Source: CAZAXU01 sp964489245 (GTDB lineage: Bacteria; Bacteroidota; Bacteroidia; Flavobacteriales; Flavobacteriaceae). Taken from it: a stretch of DNA of 64,000 bases. The notes under the pieces were generated by a model. That model was not told where the DNA came from. It was given only the letters and a program-made list of their open reading frames with translations, and made no database searches. The DNA lies in assembly GCA_964489245.1 (NCBI GenBank), contig CAZAXU010000002.1, positions 1 through 64,000 on the forward strand. The letters run 5' to 3'. The position numbers and the translations under genes were made by a program. Of the stretch, positions 37,083 through 46,537 are shown one piece after another. Each line of letters begins with the position of its first letter. Position 1 is the first letter of the stretch.

Positions 37083-37129
37083 AATCGCCACAAATGCACG
37101 AATATTTGTCAAAAAACCAATCTAATAAA

Positions 37130-39631
37130 TCAAAAATCCGGTCTAAAAGCCATTCGAACGGCAAATTTAGGTGAATGCAGCCCGTTGACACTAATATAGT
37201 CACTGCGCCAAACTGCATCAATTCTGATAAATCTGATGTTGCCATAGCCTATATTTTCCAAGCCTACACTATACTCATAATAAAGCTTGTCTGTAGGAGC
37301 GGCATAGTTGATTCCCGACATATTGACGGCTTTGTTTTCGTCTGAAATAGTGCCATAGGCTGCCCGAAATGATGCCACCGTTCTCCATTTCAGCTTTCTG
37401 ACCAAAGGCAGTCTGTTCAAGATAAATCCGTTAAAATGATGCTCAAAGTGTCCAACGGCATAAGTATCGGTTACAAAATCATAATAGTTCAAAAGCGTGA
37501 AAGTGGCAGGTTTGAGCAATAAAACTTGGTTGGCAGGCACAGGACTAAGCAGTGCCAGAGGCACTTTTCCGAAAACTTTTCCCATATCAAACGTAATATC
37601 CGTTTTACCTATTTTTCCTAATAAAACAGATTGATGATATCTGAACTGCAATTTGTCATAGGCAATACCATTCATAAAAGCTTTGAAACCCTTATGATAG
37701 TTAATCACAAAAGACGGATATGGATTTTTTCCGTAGCGTTGCTCTACTCCATAGCCGTAGACATGTCTTCCGGGTGTATAGGCAAGATATAAATCCCCGC
37801 CAATATCCGTGACTTTAGAGCGTAGGTTTCCATTGGCATCCAAATAATCCATCGAAAATAATTTATGATTGGCAGACTGAATCAATTTGTAAGAAGGAAT
37901 CATGCCTAAATGAAAATTCTTGGCAACTCTATAATCTAATTTCAAACTATATTCTTTGATTCTCGAAAGAAAAAAGTTTTTTCCTCTTGTGAAAACAAAA
38001 TTGGTTCCAAAAGTTTCCGTGTACATGATTTGATTCAAATCAAAAAACATTCTTGCCAATTGCGTATTGTCATTCGATATTTTGGCATCTACTTCTATTC
38101 TGGGCTTATATGACAACAGATATTTGGCTTGCAATCCATACTTAAATTTTTTGTCTTTGACTCCATAAGCCATATGCCCGATCATTCTAAATCTGTCGTC
38201 CGGAGATTTATAAGTTCTCAAACCTGCATATAATCTCAAACCTTCTACACCGTTTTTTCCAACGGTTTTATAAATCGGACCGAATTGAATCGGACCGCCT
38301 ATATTGAAATAGCCCGTGCTCAAAATATTAATCCATTTGGTCAAATTCCGAATCCTTTTTTTATTCTTGACTTTGTCAATCAACACATAAGTCTTTTTTA
38401 TTTGTTCATCATCTGAAAAATTATCCCAATATTCTGTTCCTTTTTTGAATTGTTTCGGCGCATATTTTTCAAGTTTTTGATCATAGAAATCAGATGAATA
38501 AGTTTTGTCAAATCGATAGTCTGAATAATGGTAGGTTTTTTTAATGTTCAGCCCTTTGTTTTTTTCATTTTTATCTAAAAGCGTAAAATCTCCCTCAAAA
38601 GCATCCATTTTGGGCAGATATACACTATCATTCACAATGGTATATTCTTTTTCAATGGATAATCCGCGAACAAAATTCACATTCACATCTTTTTTCATTC
38701 TCATACTGATCTTGGTCACGGCAAAATTTCCTTCGGATACGAGCAAATGCCCTTCAAAAGCCAAATCTTGCTCACGTCTGGGAAAAAAATAGATATTATA
38801 TATTTTCTTCTTATCAACATAGGTGCTGTCATACAACAAATAATCATACGTATCAAATCCCGTAGAAGAAATGGGACTGACAAAAGGTTTATTAAAAAGA
38901 TTAAACGTATTGCTATAGATGTCCACATCATTGAACTTATTTGACATCCGATCAAAAACAAAACCCTGTTGATAAAAACCTTTGGTTTTTTCTGCTTCTA
39001 TATCCACACGCTCTTTGTCGATTTTATTATTTCCATAAATATCATAGACCATTTCTTTGATATAAATCGGGATATAATAGTTAAAACCCTCGTTGTCAAA
39101 AGGCAACTCCTTCATCACTTGTTCATACTCTTTCTTGAAAAGACGCCGGAGAAAAATAGTGTCGATATGGTTTAAACCTATTTCTGTGGTTTCATATTTT
39201 TTATACTTATAAACATCGACTTGTTTCAGTCCGTTTTTCTTTTTACGCTTCCAAATTTCTTTGAGTATCCGATAAGCGGGGTTTTCCTTTTTTTTAAGTC
39301 TTTTTTCAGGTCTCTTGACAATCACCACTTCGCTTAGCTGATCAAAATCTTCATCTAAAACAATGCTGAGATTATTTCTATATTTTCTTTTAATCCTTAC
39401 AATCTTTGTTTTATACCCCATGGAAGAAACTTCAAGCTTCCTATACTTTTTCTTGGATTCCAAATAAAATTTTCCGTTATCATCCGTCACAGTCCCTATA
39501 CTCGACCTTTTGAAAACCACATTCACATAAGGAATAGGTTTCCCTGACCGGTCATAGACAGTTCCACTCACACTGAATTGTGCTGAAACAGAAAACGATA
39601 TAAACAATAAAAGAAAAACAATATGTCTCAT
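37130..39631 (-). CDS. DUF5686 outer-membrane protein with CarboxypepD_reg-like domain
   Basis: 833 aa. Signal peptide, then a CarboxypepD_reg-like beta-sandwich at about 20-95 (FSVSGTVYDRSGKPIPYVNVVFKRSSIGTVTDDNGKFYL region), then a long region ending in a beta barrel (repeated alternating strands after about 430, final VNGLHSPKFAVRMAFRPDF). DUF5686 proteins are Bacteroidota outer-membrane proteins of unknown function. The gene has a terminator and a 160-bp upstream gap to the SPFH promoter. Confidence 0.87.
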   Translation of the reverse strand: MRHIVFLLLFISFSVSAQFSVSGTVYDRSGKPIPYVNVVFKRSSIGTVTDDNGKFYLESKKKYRKLEVSSMGYKTKIVRIKRKYRNNLSIVLDEDFDQLSEVVIVKRPEKRLKKKENPAYRILKEIWKRKKKNGLKQVDVYKYKKYETTEIGLNHIDTIFLRRLFKKEYEQVMKELPFDNEGFNYYIPIYIKEMVYDIYGNNKIDKERVDIEAEKTKGFYQQGFVFDRMSNKFNDVDIYSNTFNLFNKPFVSPISSTGFDTYDYLLYDSTYVDKKKIYNIYFFPRREQDLAFEGHLLVSEGNFAVTKISMRMKKDVNVNFVRGLSIEKEYTIVNDSVYLPKMDAFEGDFTLLDKNEKNKGLNIKKTYHYSDYRFDKTYSSDFYDQKLEKYAPKQFKKGTEYWDNFSDDEQIKKTYVLIDKVKNKKRIRNLTKWINILSTGYFNIGGPIQFGPIYKTVGKNGVEGLRLYAGLRTYKSPDDRFRMIGHMAYGVKDKKFKYGLQAKYLLSYKPRIEVDAKISNDNTQLARMFFDLNQIMYTETFGTNFVFTRGKNFFLSRIKEYSLKLDYRVAKNFHLGMIPSYKLIQSANHKLFSMDYLDANGNLRSKVTDIGGDLYLAYTPGRHVYGYGVEQRYGKNPYPSFVINYHKGFKAFMNGIAYDKLQFRYHQSVLLGKIGKTDITFDMGKVFGKVPLALLSPVPANQVLLLKPATFTLLNYYDFVTDTYAVGHFEHHFNGFILNRLPLVRKLKWRTVASFRAAYGTISDENKAVNMSGINYAAPTDKLYYEYSVGLENIGYGNIRFIRIDAVWRSDYISVNGLHSPKFAVRMAFRPDF

Positions 39632-39753
39632 AATAAAAATTGAATCTCGTTAAGTATCAAAAAAGATACCAAAAGCACCGCAAAATTATAATTTATTTTC
39701 AATTCTTTGTCAAATATTTTTTTAAAAAAAAAGAATTGCATTTTAAAAAAATA

Positions 39754-39786
39754 TTTGATATCTTTGTGATATCATTTTAATATCAT
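39754..39786 (+). promoter_or_regulatory. three tandem 11-bp operator-like repeats over the SPFH promoter
   Basis: TTTGATATCTT (39754-39764), TGTGATATCAT (39765-39775) and TTTAATATCAT (39776-39786) lie head to tail with an exact 11-bp period, ending 5 nt before the SPFH ATG. The sequence also contains the promoter -7 box TATCTTTG (39759-39766), with a TTG at 39736-39738 in -33 position. About one helical turn between units, on one DNA face, suggests a cooperative DNA-binding protein. The Arc-like protein encoded by the same operon is a natural candidate. Confidence 0.6.
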
Positions 39787-39791
39787 ATATT

Positions 39792-40643
39792 ATGAAAACA
39801 GAAAAACAAATCAAAACACTTAATGGTTTTATCGCCTTATTAGGAATCCTAATAGTCTTTGGCGGATCAATTTATGCATCCGTATCTTTAAACAATCCTT
39901 ATTATGCAATTGGTGCCGTCTTGGCAATTTTTGCAGCCTTTGGTTTTGGAATCGTGAACCCGAATGAATCCTTAGTGCTGACATTATTTGGCGCTTATAA
40001 GGGCAGCATCTTGGACAATGGTTTTTGGTGGTTCAATCCGCTTATGAGCAGAAAAAAAATATCTTTACGCGCACGCAATTTGAACAGCGATCCCATCAAA
40101 GTGAATGACAAAATCGGAAATCCCATTATGATTGGTGCCGTACTGGTTTGGAGAGTTTCCAACACCTTCAAAGCCGCTTTTGATGTCAATGACTATCTTC
40201 ATTTTGTAGTCATTCAAACAGAAGCTGCCGTCAGAAAACTAGCCGGTATGTATCCTTATGACAATCTTGAGGACGAAAAGGCTCACTTGACGTTGCGAGA
40301 CGGAGGAGAAGAGGTGAACAAACAATTGGAAAAAGAAATTTCCGAACGTCTTGAAATTGCCGGAATTGAAGTTTTGGAAGCCAGAATAAATTATTTGGCT
40401 TATGCCACTGAAATTGCCAGCGCCATGCTGAAACGTCAACAAGCTGTTGCCATTATTGCCGCTAGAACAAAAATTGTTGAAGGCGCTGTTAGTATGGTTG
40501 AAATGGCACTGGAAGATTTATCTAAAAAAGACATCGTGAAGCTAGACGAAGAGCGCAAAGCACAAATGGTCAGTAATCTAATGGTTGTCCTCACTTCTGA
40601 CAAAGATGTGACTCCCGTTGTAAACACCGGTTCATTATATTAA
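39792..40643 (+). CDS. SPFH/band 7 domain membrane protein
   Basis: 283 aa. Two N-terminal membrane segments (about 10-55) precede the SPFH core (NPNESLVLTLFGAYKGSILDNGFWWFNPLMSRKKISLRARN region) and a helical part (AYATEIASAMLKRQQAVAIIAARTKIVEGAVSMVEMAL). SPFH proteins assemble into membrane cages or microdomains and often recruit proteases. In this short three-gene cluster the following genes encode DUF4177 and an Arc-like protein, a set I recall from other bacteria, so a regulated membrane-quality unit is possible. Confidence 0.88.
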   Translation: MKTEKQIKTLNGFIALLGILIVFGGSIYASVSLNNPYYAIGAVLAIFAAFGFGIVNPNESLVLTLFGAYKGSILDNGFWWFNPLMSRKKISLRARNLNSDPIKVNDKIGNPIMIGAVLVWRVSNTFKAAFDVNDYLHFVVIQTEAAVRKLAGMYPYDNLEDEKAHLTLRDGGEEVNKQLEKEISERLEIAGIEVLEARINYLAYATEIASAMLKRQQAVAIIAARTKIVEGAVSMVEMALEDLSKKDIVKLDEERKAQMVSNLMVVLTSDKDVTPVVNTGSLY

Positions 40644-40654
40644 AACGTTTAATC

Positions 40655-40828
40655 ATGAAAGAATATAAAGTTATCAAAATATCAAACATCTGGTCGATGG
40701 GAAAAATAGCCGACAAAGTAGAAAATATTCTCAATAAAAAAGTGAAAGAAGGTTGGCAATTTGAACAACTGGAAATGATCCAAGGCATAGCACTTTTAAT
40801 AATTTCAAAGCAAAAGCCGGGCTACTGA
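40655..40828 (+). CDS. DUF4177-like small protein (57 aa)
   Basis: ATG at 40655 opens a 57-codon frame ending in TGA at 40828: it begins MKEYKVIKI, continues KVENILNKKVKEGWQFEQLE and ends in a short hydrophobic strand. The small beta-alpha pattern and E-GW-x-L/F-E motif fit DUF4177. It lies 11 nt after the SPFH stop and so shares its mRNA. Function unknown. Confidence 0.75.
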   Translation: MKEYKVIKISNIWSMGKIADKVENILNKKVKEGWQFEQLEMIQGIALLIISKQKPGY

Positions 40829-40883
40829 AAAGTTTTTATATTTTTGAAAAAAGAATTTAAACTAAAAATTTGAGCCGAATATT

Positions 40884-41066
40884 ATGGCAAAAAAAAAATC
40901 TTTTGTGCTTCGCATTGACGAAAAAACCTATAAGGCAATTGAACGTTGGGCAAGCGACGAGTTTCGCAGCGTTAACGGACAGCTGGAATATATCATTCAT
41001 CAAGCCTTGCATAAAACCAAAAGATTGCCAAAAAATGCTGAACAAAAAAAACCTGATAACCCATAG
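40884..41066 (+). CDS. Arc-like ribbon-helix-helix DNA-binding protein
   Basis: 60 aa. KKSFVLRIDEKTYKAIERWASDEFRSVNGQLEYIIHQAL has the order expected for an Arc-type ribbon-helix-helix domain: a short beta strand with the DNA-contacting residues (SFVLRID), helix A, then a helix B that begins NGQLEYII. Such proteins bind as pairs of dimers to operators with units about 11 bp apart. It follows DUF4177 by 55 nt and ends in a terminator. The matching 11-bp repeats upstream of SPFH make autoregulation likely. Confidence 0.85.
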   Translation: MAKKKSFVLRIDEKTYKAIERWASDEFRSVNGQLEYIIHQALHKTKRLPKNAEQKKPDNP

Positions 41067-41081
41067 TGCCATATTAAATAC

Positions 41082-41119
41082 AAAAAAAACAGCACAACTT
41101 TTGTTGCGCTGTTTTTTTT
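41082..41119 (+). terminator. terminator of the SPFH-DUF4177-Arc cluster
   Basis: AAAAAACAGC-A-CAAC and GTTG-C-GCTGTTTTTT form a stem with one A-C mismatch around a TTTT loop, followed by T-rich sequence. It lies 16 nt after the Arc-like stop. Confidence 0.8.
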
Positions 41120-41141
41120 ATATAAAGCTAAAAGATTGGTA

Positions 41142-42149
41142 TTATTCAACCTCATAAGTCTCACCCGAAAACAATAAATCATTAAAAGATTTAATCGGAT
41201 GATTTTCTTTTACATAAGCTGTTACTTCATCTTCTCTGTCTCCCAGAGTTTTATCTTCTACGGCTCTAATCACACCAACTACCACAGGTTCTTTTAAATT
41301 GATGAGCGCCAAATGCAAAGTAGGATCCGGTTCGTGTGCATCATGAACTAAAATATCGTCTTCAGTGATGCCATTCTCTCCAATCTTAACCACTTTCAGC
41401 TTCATGCCGTCCAGCACAATTCCCTTATTTCTATCTTTGCCAAAAATCATCGGCTTGCCGTGTTCAACAACCAATTGCGCATCGTCTTTCACACTTTTGT
41501 CTGTGATATTCGTATAGCAACCATCATTGAAGATTACACAATTTTGCAATATTTCAACCAAAGATGTTCCTTTGTGTTTATCTGCTTCAATATATAATTT
41601 GGTTTGCAATTTTGCATCATTACCGGCGGCTCTGGCGAAAAATTTTCCTTGCGCACCGATAGCCAATTCTCCTGGATTAAAAGGCGCTTGAGTATTTCCA
41701 TAAGGAGATGATTTGGTTTTCTGCCCCAACAGAGATGTGGGTGAAAACTGTCCTTTGGTCAGCCCGTAGATTTCATTGTTGAACAAAATATAGTTCAAAT
41801 CAATATTTCTTCTGATGGCATGAATAAAATGGTTTCCACCAATTGCCATGGAATCGCCGTCTCCGGATGCCACCCAAACGCTCAGATTCGGATTTGCCAG
41901 TTTTGTTCCTGTTGCAATGGCTGCTGCGCGTCCGTGAATGCCATGAATGCCATAATTATCCATGTAGTAAGGAAAACGTGAAGAACACCCAATTCCAGAG
42001 ATGAAAACAATGTCTTCTTTTTTTCTGCCGATTTCAGGCAATGCTTTTTGAATCGAGCGCAAGATGACATAATCATCACAGCCGGGGCACCATCTGACGT
42101 CTTGGTTGCTGGCAAAATCTTTAAATGTATATTTTATATTTGTAGTCAT
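41142..42149 (-). CDS. korB: 2-oxoglutarate:ferredoxin oxidoreductase beta subunit
   Basis: 335 aa. The beta-subunit thiamine diphosphate fold has CPGCDDYVILRSIQ, GIHGRAAAIATGTKLANPNLSVWVASGDGDSMAIGGNHFIHAIRRN and NNEIYGLTKGQFSPTS. It binds thiamine diphosphate and a [4Fe-4S] cluster and with KorA forms succinyl-CoA from 2-oxoglutarate, with ferredoxin as electron carrier, reversibly. It follows korA by 2 nt. Confidence 0.92.
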   Translation of the reverse strand: MTTNIKYTFKDFASNQDVRWCPGCDDYVILRSIQKALPEIGRKKEDIVFISGIGCSSRFPYYMDNYGIHGIHGRAAAIATGTKLANPNLSVWVASGDGDSMAIGGNHFIHAIRRNIDLNYILFNNEIYGLTKGQFSPTSLLGQKTKSSPYGNTQAPFNPGELAIGAQGKFFARAAGNDAKLQTKLYIEADKHKGTSLVEILQNCVIFNDGCYTNITDKSVKDDAQLVVEHGKPMIFGKDRNKGIVLDGMKLKVVKIGENGITEDDILVHDAHEPDPTLHLALINLKEPVVVGVIRAVEDKTLGDREDEVTAYVKENHPIKSFNDLLFSGETYEVE

Positions 42150-42151
42150 GA

Positions 42152-44014
42152 CTATTCTGATTTTATAATTTTATTGAATTCATTCATCAGCTCAACACTT
42201 CCCAGAGGGAGCCCTTGAACCTTGTCAAACTTATTATATTTGAATTGCGGGTAATTCATTCTCAAGAAATTGGCAAATTGTCCGAAATTCAGTTCCGGAA
42301 CAAGAATATGTTTGAACTTTGAAAAAGTTTTTGCCACACCATGAGGCAACGGGTTAATATAGCTGAAATGCGCTAAGCCAACTTTGTGATTCGGATTTTT
42401 TTCCTTATACTCTTTTACAGCTGTTTTCAAACTTCCGTAGGTTCCGCCCCAACCGACAACCAACAAATCTCCTTCTTGATCAAATTCGGTTTCCAAGGCT
42501 GGAATATAATCTTTCACTCTCATCACTTTCTCTGCTCTTATCTCCGTCATATATTGATGGTTTTCGGGATCATGAGAAACCGTTCCGTCAACTTTGTCTT
42601 TTTCCAGACCTCCAATCACATGTTCCAAACCTTCGGTTCCCGGAACCGCCCAAGGGCGAGCAAGCGTTTTTTTATCTCTTTCATACGGATGAAAATCTTC
42701 TTGATATTCAGTCACTCGGCGATGTTTAATTTCGGGCATTTCTTCAAGCGTTTTAATTCTCCAAGGTTCCGAACCGTTTCCAATATATCCGTCTGTTAAC
42801 AGAATAACCGGAGTCATATGTTCCAAAGCCAATTTTGAAGCTTCAAAAGCCATATCAAAACTATCTGCAGGAGATTTTGCCGCAACAACAATTAACGGAC
42901 TTTCTCCATTTCTGCCATACATGGCTTGCATCAAATCAGATTGCTCTGTTTTGGTGGGCAATCCGGTTGACGGGCCTCCACGTTGCACATTAACCACAAC
43001 AATCGGCAATTCCAACATTACTGCCAAGCCTAGTGCCTCTCCTTTCAAAGCAAGTCCCGGACCTGACGTGGTTGTAATGGCTAATTTTCCTGCAAAAGAT
43101 GCTCCAATCGTAGAGGCTATTCCCGCAATTTCATCTTCTGCCTGAAAAGCCGTTACATTCAATTGTCTGTGTTTTACCAATTCGTGAAGAATATCAGTTG
43201 CCGGCGTGATAGGATAAGAACCCAAATAAAGTTCCAAACCTGATTTTTTCGCTGCTGCAATAAGTCCCCAAGCCGTTGCCTGATTTCCCATAATAATTCT
43301 ATAGGTTCCCGATTTCTTCTCGGCGGGGGCAACTTTATAGTGTGTTGGCATCAACTCCAGTGTATCTGCATAAAAATAACCGGCTTTTAACGCCTTGATA
43401 TTAGCATCTACCACTTGTGGTTTTTTAGCAAATTTTTTCTTTAAAAAAGCCTCTGTATGCTTAGGGTTTTTGTTATATAACCAATATAGCATTCCCAAAG
43501 CAAACATATTTTTACTTCTGGTCATACTTTTGCTGTCCAGTCCTGTATCTTTCAAAGCTTCGCGTGTCAATGACGTCATGGGAACAGGAACAACATGATA
43601 GGCAGAAAGAGAGCCGTTTTCCAAAGGGTTTGACTCGTATTTTGCTTTTTGAAGATTGGATCTTGAAAACGAATCTGCATCAACAATAACCATATTTCCG
43701 GATTTTAGATCCTTGATATTTGTCTTCAAAGCCGCCGGATTCATCGCTACCAATAAATCTAAATCGTCTCCGGGGGTATTGATTTCAGTTGCTCCAATAT
43801 TCACCTGAAAACCCGAAACGCCATATAAACTTCCTTGTGGCGCTCTAATCTCAGACGGATAATTGGGAAAAGTTGCCACATCGTTTCCAAGAAGTGCGGC
43901 TGATGTAGAAAACTGGGTTCCGGTCAGCTGCATGCCATCTCCGGAATCTCCAACAAATCTAATCACAACGTGATCCAGATTCTCTACACTCTTATTTAAA
44001 GCTTTTGTGCTCAT
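42152..44014 (-). CDS. korA: 2-oxoglutarate:ferredoxin oxidoreductase alpha subunit (gamma-alpha fusion)
   Basis: 620 aa. The N-terminal gamma part (DHVVIRFVGDSGDGMQLTGTQF to about residue 190) is fused to the alpha part (GNQATAWGLIAAAKKSGLELYLGSYPITPATDI). This single-chain form is the one used by Bacteroidota KorAB. Paired with korB on the minus strand; a possible -7 box (TATTTTTG on the minus strand) is at 44040-44047. Confidence 0.93.
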   Translation of the reverse strand: MSTKALNKSVENLDHVVIRFVGDSGDGMQLTGTQFSTSAALLGNDVATFPNYPSEIRAPQGSLYGVSGFQVNIGATEINTPGDDLDLLVAMNPAALKTNIKDLKSGNMVIVDADSFSRSNLQKAKYESNPLENGSLSAYHVVPVPMTSLTREALKDTGLDSKSMTRSKNMFALGMLYWLYNKNPKHTEAFLKKKFAKKPQVVDANIKALKAGYFYADTLELMPTHYKVAPAEKKSGTYRIIMGNQATAWGLIAAAKKSGLELYLGSYPITPATDILHELVKHRQLNVTAFQAEDEIAGIASTIGASFAGKLAITTTSGPGLALKGEALGLAVMLELPIVVVNVQRGGPSTGLPTKTEQSDLMQAMYGRNGESPLIVVAAKSPADSFDMAFEASKLALEHMTPVILLTDGYIGNGSEPWRIKTLEEMPEIKHRRVTEYQEDFHPYERDKKTLARPWAVPGTEGLEHVIGGLEKDKVDGTVSHDPENHQYMTEIRAEKVMRVKDYIPALETEFDQEGDLLVVGWGGTYGSLKTAVKEYKEKNPNHKVGLAHFSYINPLPHGVAKTFSKFKHILVPELNFGQFANFLRMNYPQFKYNKFDKVQGLPLGSVELMNEFNKIIKSE

Positions 44015-44237
44015 AAAATAATTTTTTTCAGTATTTCGACAAAAATAGGAAATAATACTTAGCCTAAAATTGATATTTGTTATTTTTTTTATTGAGATGA
44101 TAAAATTGCCATATTAAAAATTTCTATTATCGATTTTTTCATTATTAGGGATAATTTAAAGAAATAATATGATTTTAATATCGGGCTTTCTTTATTGATT
44201 TTTTTTATTTAGCTTTGTATGAAAGTTTTTGGAAAAG

Positions 44238-45173
44238 ATGAGATTAGAAAAATACATATCAGACCTGTTGTATCGCTATGATTTAGTGATTATTCCGGAA
44301 TTTGGCGGAATAATAGGGAGAAGGAATCCTGCGAAAATTGAACATACTACACACACTTTTTCTCCGCCTTACAAGAACTTATCATTCAATATCAATTTAA
44401 AAAACAGCGACGGTTTGCTGGTGGATTATGTCGCCGGTATAAAAGAAATTTCTCATCAAAAAGCACTGGATTATATTCTTCTCAATGTTGCCGATTGGAA
44501 AAGGGAATTGCAAGAAACCAAAAGACTCAAACTGGATAATTTGGGTTTTTTCAATCTATTAGATCATGAACGAATTTTGTTCTCACCGTTCAACACGACA
44601 AATTATTTAAGAGAAGCCTACGGCTTGCATACATTCATATATTCATCCGTAGAAAAAGAAAAAAATATAGTCAAAAAAGTGGTGACTGCAGAAAAACCAC
44701 TCAAAACGGCTAAAAATATATCTCATCAACAAAAAGAAATCAAATATTCGTTTAGAAGAAACTTGATGAAATATGCTGCTATTTTTCTTGTTGGTGCAGG
44801 GTTATTTACTGGCGTTGCATACCTCTACCCGAAAATGCAACAACAAAATGCAGCGAGAGAAACTTATCAAAAAGCTACTTTTATATTAAACGATAGTTTT
44901 CCTGCCATCAGGATAGACTACAAAACCAAAGAAGTCAAAACGATAAGTTATCCATATCACATCATTGCGGGTGCTTTCAGAATAGAAGCCAATGCAATAA
45001 AAAAAATAGGACAACTCAAACAAGCCGGTTTTGATGCCGAAATCATCGGTAAAAATAAATATAATCTTTATATGGTTTCCTATCAAGGCTACCCATCGAA
45101 AACGGAGGCTAAACAAGCGCTCCGTCTCATCAAAAAAAGACAAAAATCCGCTTGGGTTTATAAACAAATCTAA
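44238..45173 (+). CDS. HU-CCDC81/SPOR-domain protein
   Basis: 311 aa from ATG 44238 (MRLEKYISDLLYRYDLVIIPEFGGIIG); codons upstream add MEK only. Residues about 1-135 match the Bacteroidota HU-CCDC81-type region. A membrane segment lies at about 178-198 (AAIFLVGAGLFTGVAYLYP). The C-terminal part (YPYHIIAGAFRIEANAIKKIGQLKQAGFDAEII) is a SPOR-like peptidoglycan-binding domain. The layout links a cytosolic HU-like domain to the cell wall, but the role is unknown. It is convergent with mgtE, overlapping 4 nt. Confidence 0.8.
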   Translation: MRLEKYISDLLYRYDLVIIPEFGGIIGRRNPAKIEHTTHTFSPPYKNLSFNINLKNSDGLLVDYVAGIKEISHQKALDYILLNVADWKRELQETKRLKLDNLGFFNLLDHERILFSPFNTTNYLREAYGLHTFIYSSVEKEKNIVKKVVTAEKPLKTAKNISHQQKEIKYSFRRNLMKYAAIFLVGAGLFTGVAYLYPKMQQQNAARETYQKATFILNDSFPAIRIDYKTKEVKTISYPYHIIAGAFRIEANAIKKIGQLKQAGFDAEIIGKNKYNLYMVSYQGYPSKTEAKQALRLIKKRQKSAWVYKQI

Positions 45174-46537
45174 AATCCCAGAATCAATTTTGCTATTGTA
45201 AAAAAGATATAGATTCCAAATATATCATTACTTGTTGTGATGAATGGTCCCGTGGCAACTGCCGGATCTATTCCTCTTTTGTTTAAAAACAAGGGTACGA
45301 ATGTGCCAATCAACGAAGCGATAATGACAACTGCAATCAAAGAGATTGCCACAGTGACTCCCATTCTCATATCGAATCCCGATACAATACTGCCCAAGAA
45401 AAAACGACCTATAATCAGCAGAATTACAGAAAGCACAATGCCGTTAAACACACTCATGGAAATTTCTTTAATCAATCTCTTCCATATGGAGCCGCCTATG
45501 GTTCCGTTGGCAAGACCTTGCACCACAATTGCCGAAGATTGCACACCCACATTTCCTGCCGTTGCCGCAATCAAAGGCGTGAAGAAAAACAAAGTGCCGT
45601 ATTTGCTCATGGCATTGCCAAAACTGCTCAAAACAATCACGCTTACAAAGCCACCGAGCAAAGCAACAATCAACCAAGGCAATCTTGCTTTAATCAACTC
45701 TTTGATGGAATCATCTGCCTCAACATCATCAGAAATACCGGCTGCCATCTGATAGTCTTTATCGGCTTCTTCCTTGATATAATCCACCACATCATCAATC
45801 GTAATCTGTCCAGACAAAACTCCATTTTCATCGACAACAGGAACAACAAATAAATCATATTTTTGCATCACTCTCGCCACTTCGTCTGCAGAGTCATTGA
45901 CCTGAACAAAATGTATATTGTCATTGTAAACATCCTTGATTGGTGTTCTGGTTGATGTGGTTAAAAGATTTTTTAGAGACAACCGCCCTTTGAGCTTATC
46001 ATCGTTGTCCACCACATATATCGTATGAACTTTCTCAATATCCTCCGCTTGACGACGCATTTCCGCTACACTGTGTAAAACATCCCAATTTTTGTTCACC
46101 TTGATAAACTCTTTTCCCATCAATCCTCCGGCAGAATCTTCGTCATATTTCAAAAGCTCAACAATGTCACTGGCATGTTCTTTATCATCGATATGTGAGA
46201 TTACTTCTTCTTTTTTATGCTCGGGAAGTTCTGCAATGATATCAACCGCATCATCGGTTTCCAATTCTTCTATTTCCTCTGCAATTTCTTTGGCGGAAAG
46301 ATTACGAAGTATCTTTTCCTGCAAATCATCATCAAGTTCCGTAAGAATATCAGATGTTACCTCACTATCGAGCAACCTGATGACGAACAAAGCTTGCTCA
46401 AAATTGAGTTCATCCAAGATTTCCGCAATATCGGCAGCATGTAAATCCGTAAGTAATTCTTGGACTTTTACATTGTTATTCTGCTCGATATATTGTTGCA
46501 GTTTTTTGACTAATATTTCATGCTCTTGATTAATCAT
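45170..46537 (-). CDS. mgtE: magnesium transporter MgtE
   Basis: 455 aa. The order is the family one: an N-terminal helical domain (LLTDLHAADIAEILDELNFEQALFVIRLL), two CBS domains (about 130-255, with VHTIYVVDNDDKLKGRLSL and LFVVPVVDENGVLSGQITIDDV) and five membrane helices (about 285-455). MgtE is a Mg2+-gated channel, closed by Mg2+ binding to the N and CBS domains. Its start overlaps the end of rsmA by 8 nt, so it is coupled downstream of rsmA. Confidence 0.95.
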   Translation of the reverse strand: MINQEHEILVKKLQQYIEQNNNVKVQELLTDLHAADIAEILDELNFEQALFVIRLLDSEVTSDILTELDDDLQEKILRNLSAKEIAEEIEELETDDAVDIIAELPEHKKEEVISHIDDKEHASDIVELLKYDEDSAGGLMGKEFIKVNKNWDVLHSVAEMRRQAEDIEKVHTIYVVDNDDKLKGRLSLKNLLTTSTRTPIKDVYNDNIHFVQVNDSADEVARVMQKYDLFVVPVVDENGVLSGQITIDDVVDYIKEEADKDYQMAAGISDDVEADDSIKELIKARLPWLIVALLGGFVSVIVLSSFGNAMSKYGTLFFFTPLIAATAGNVGVQSSAIVVQGLANGTIGGSIWKRLIKEISMSVFNGIVLSVILLIIGRFFLGSIVSGFDMRMGVTVAISLIAVVIIASLIGTFVPLFLNKRGIDPAVATGPFITTSNDIFGIYIFFTIAKLILGF

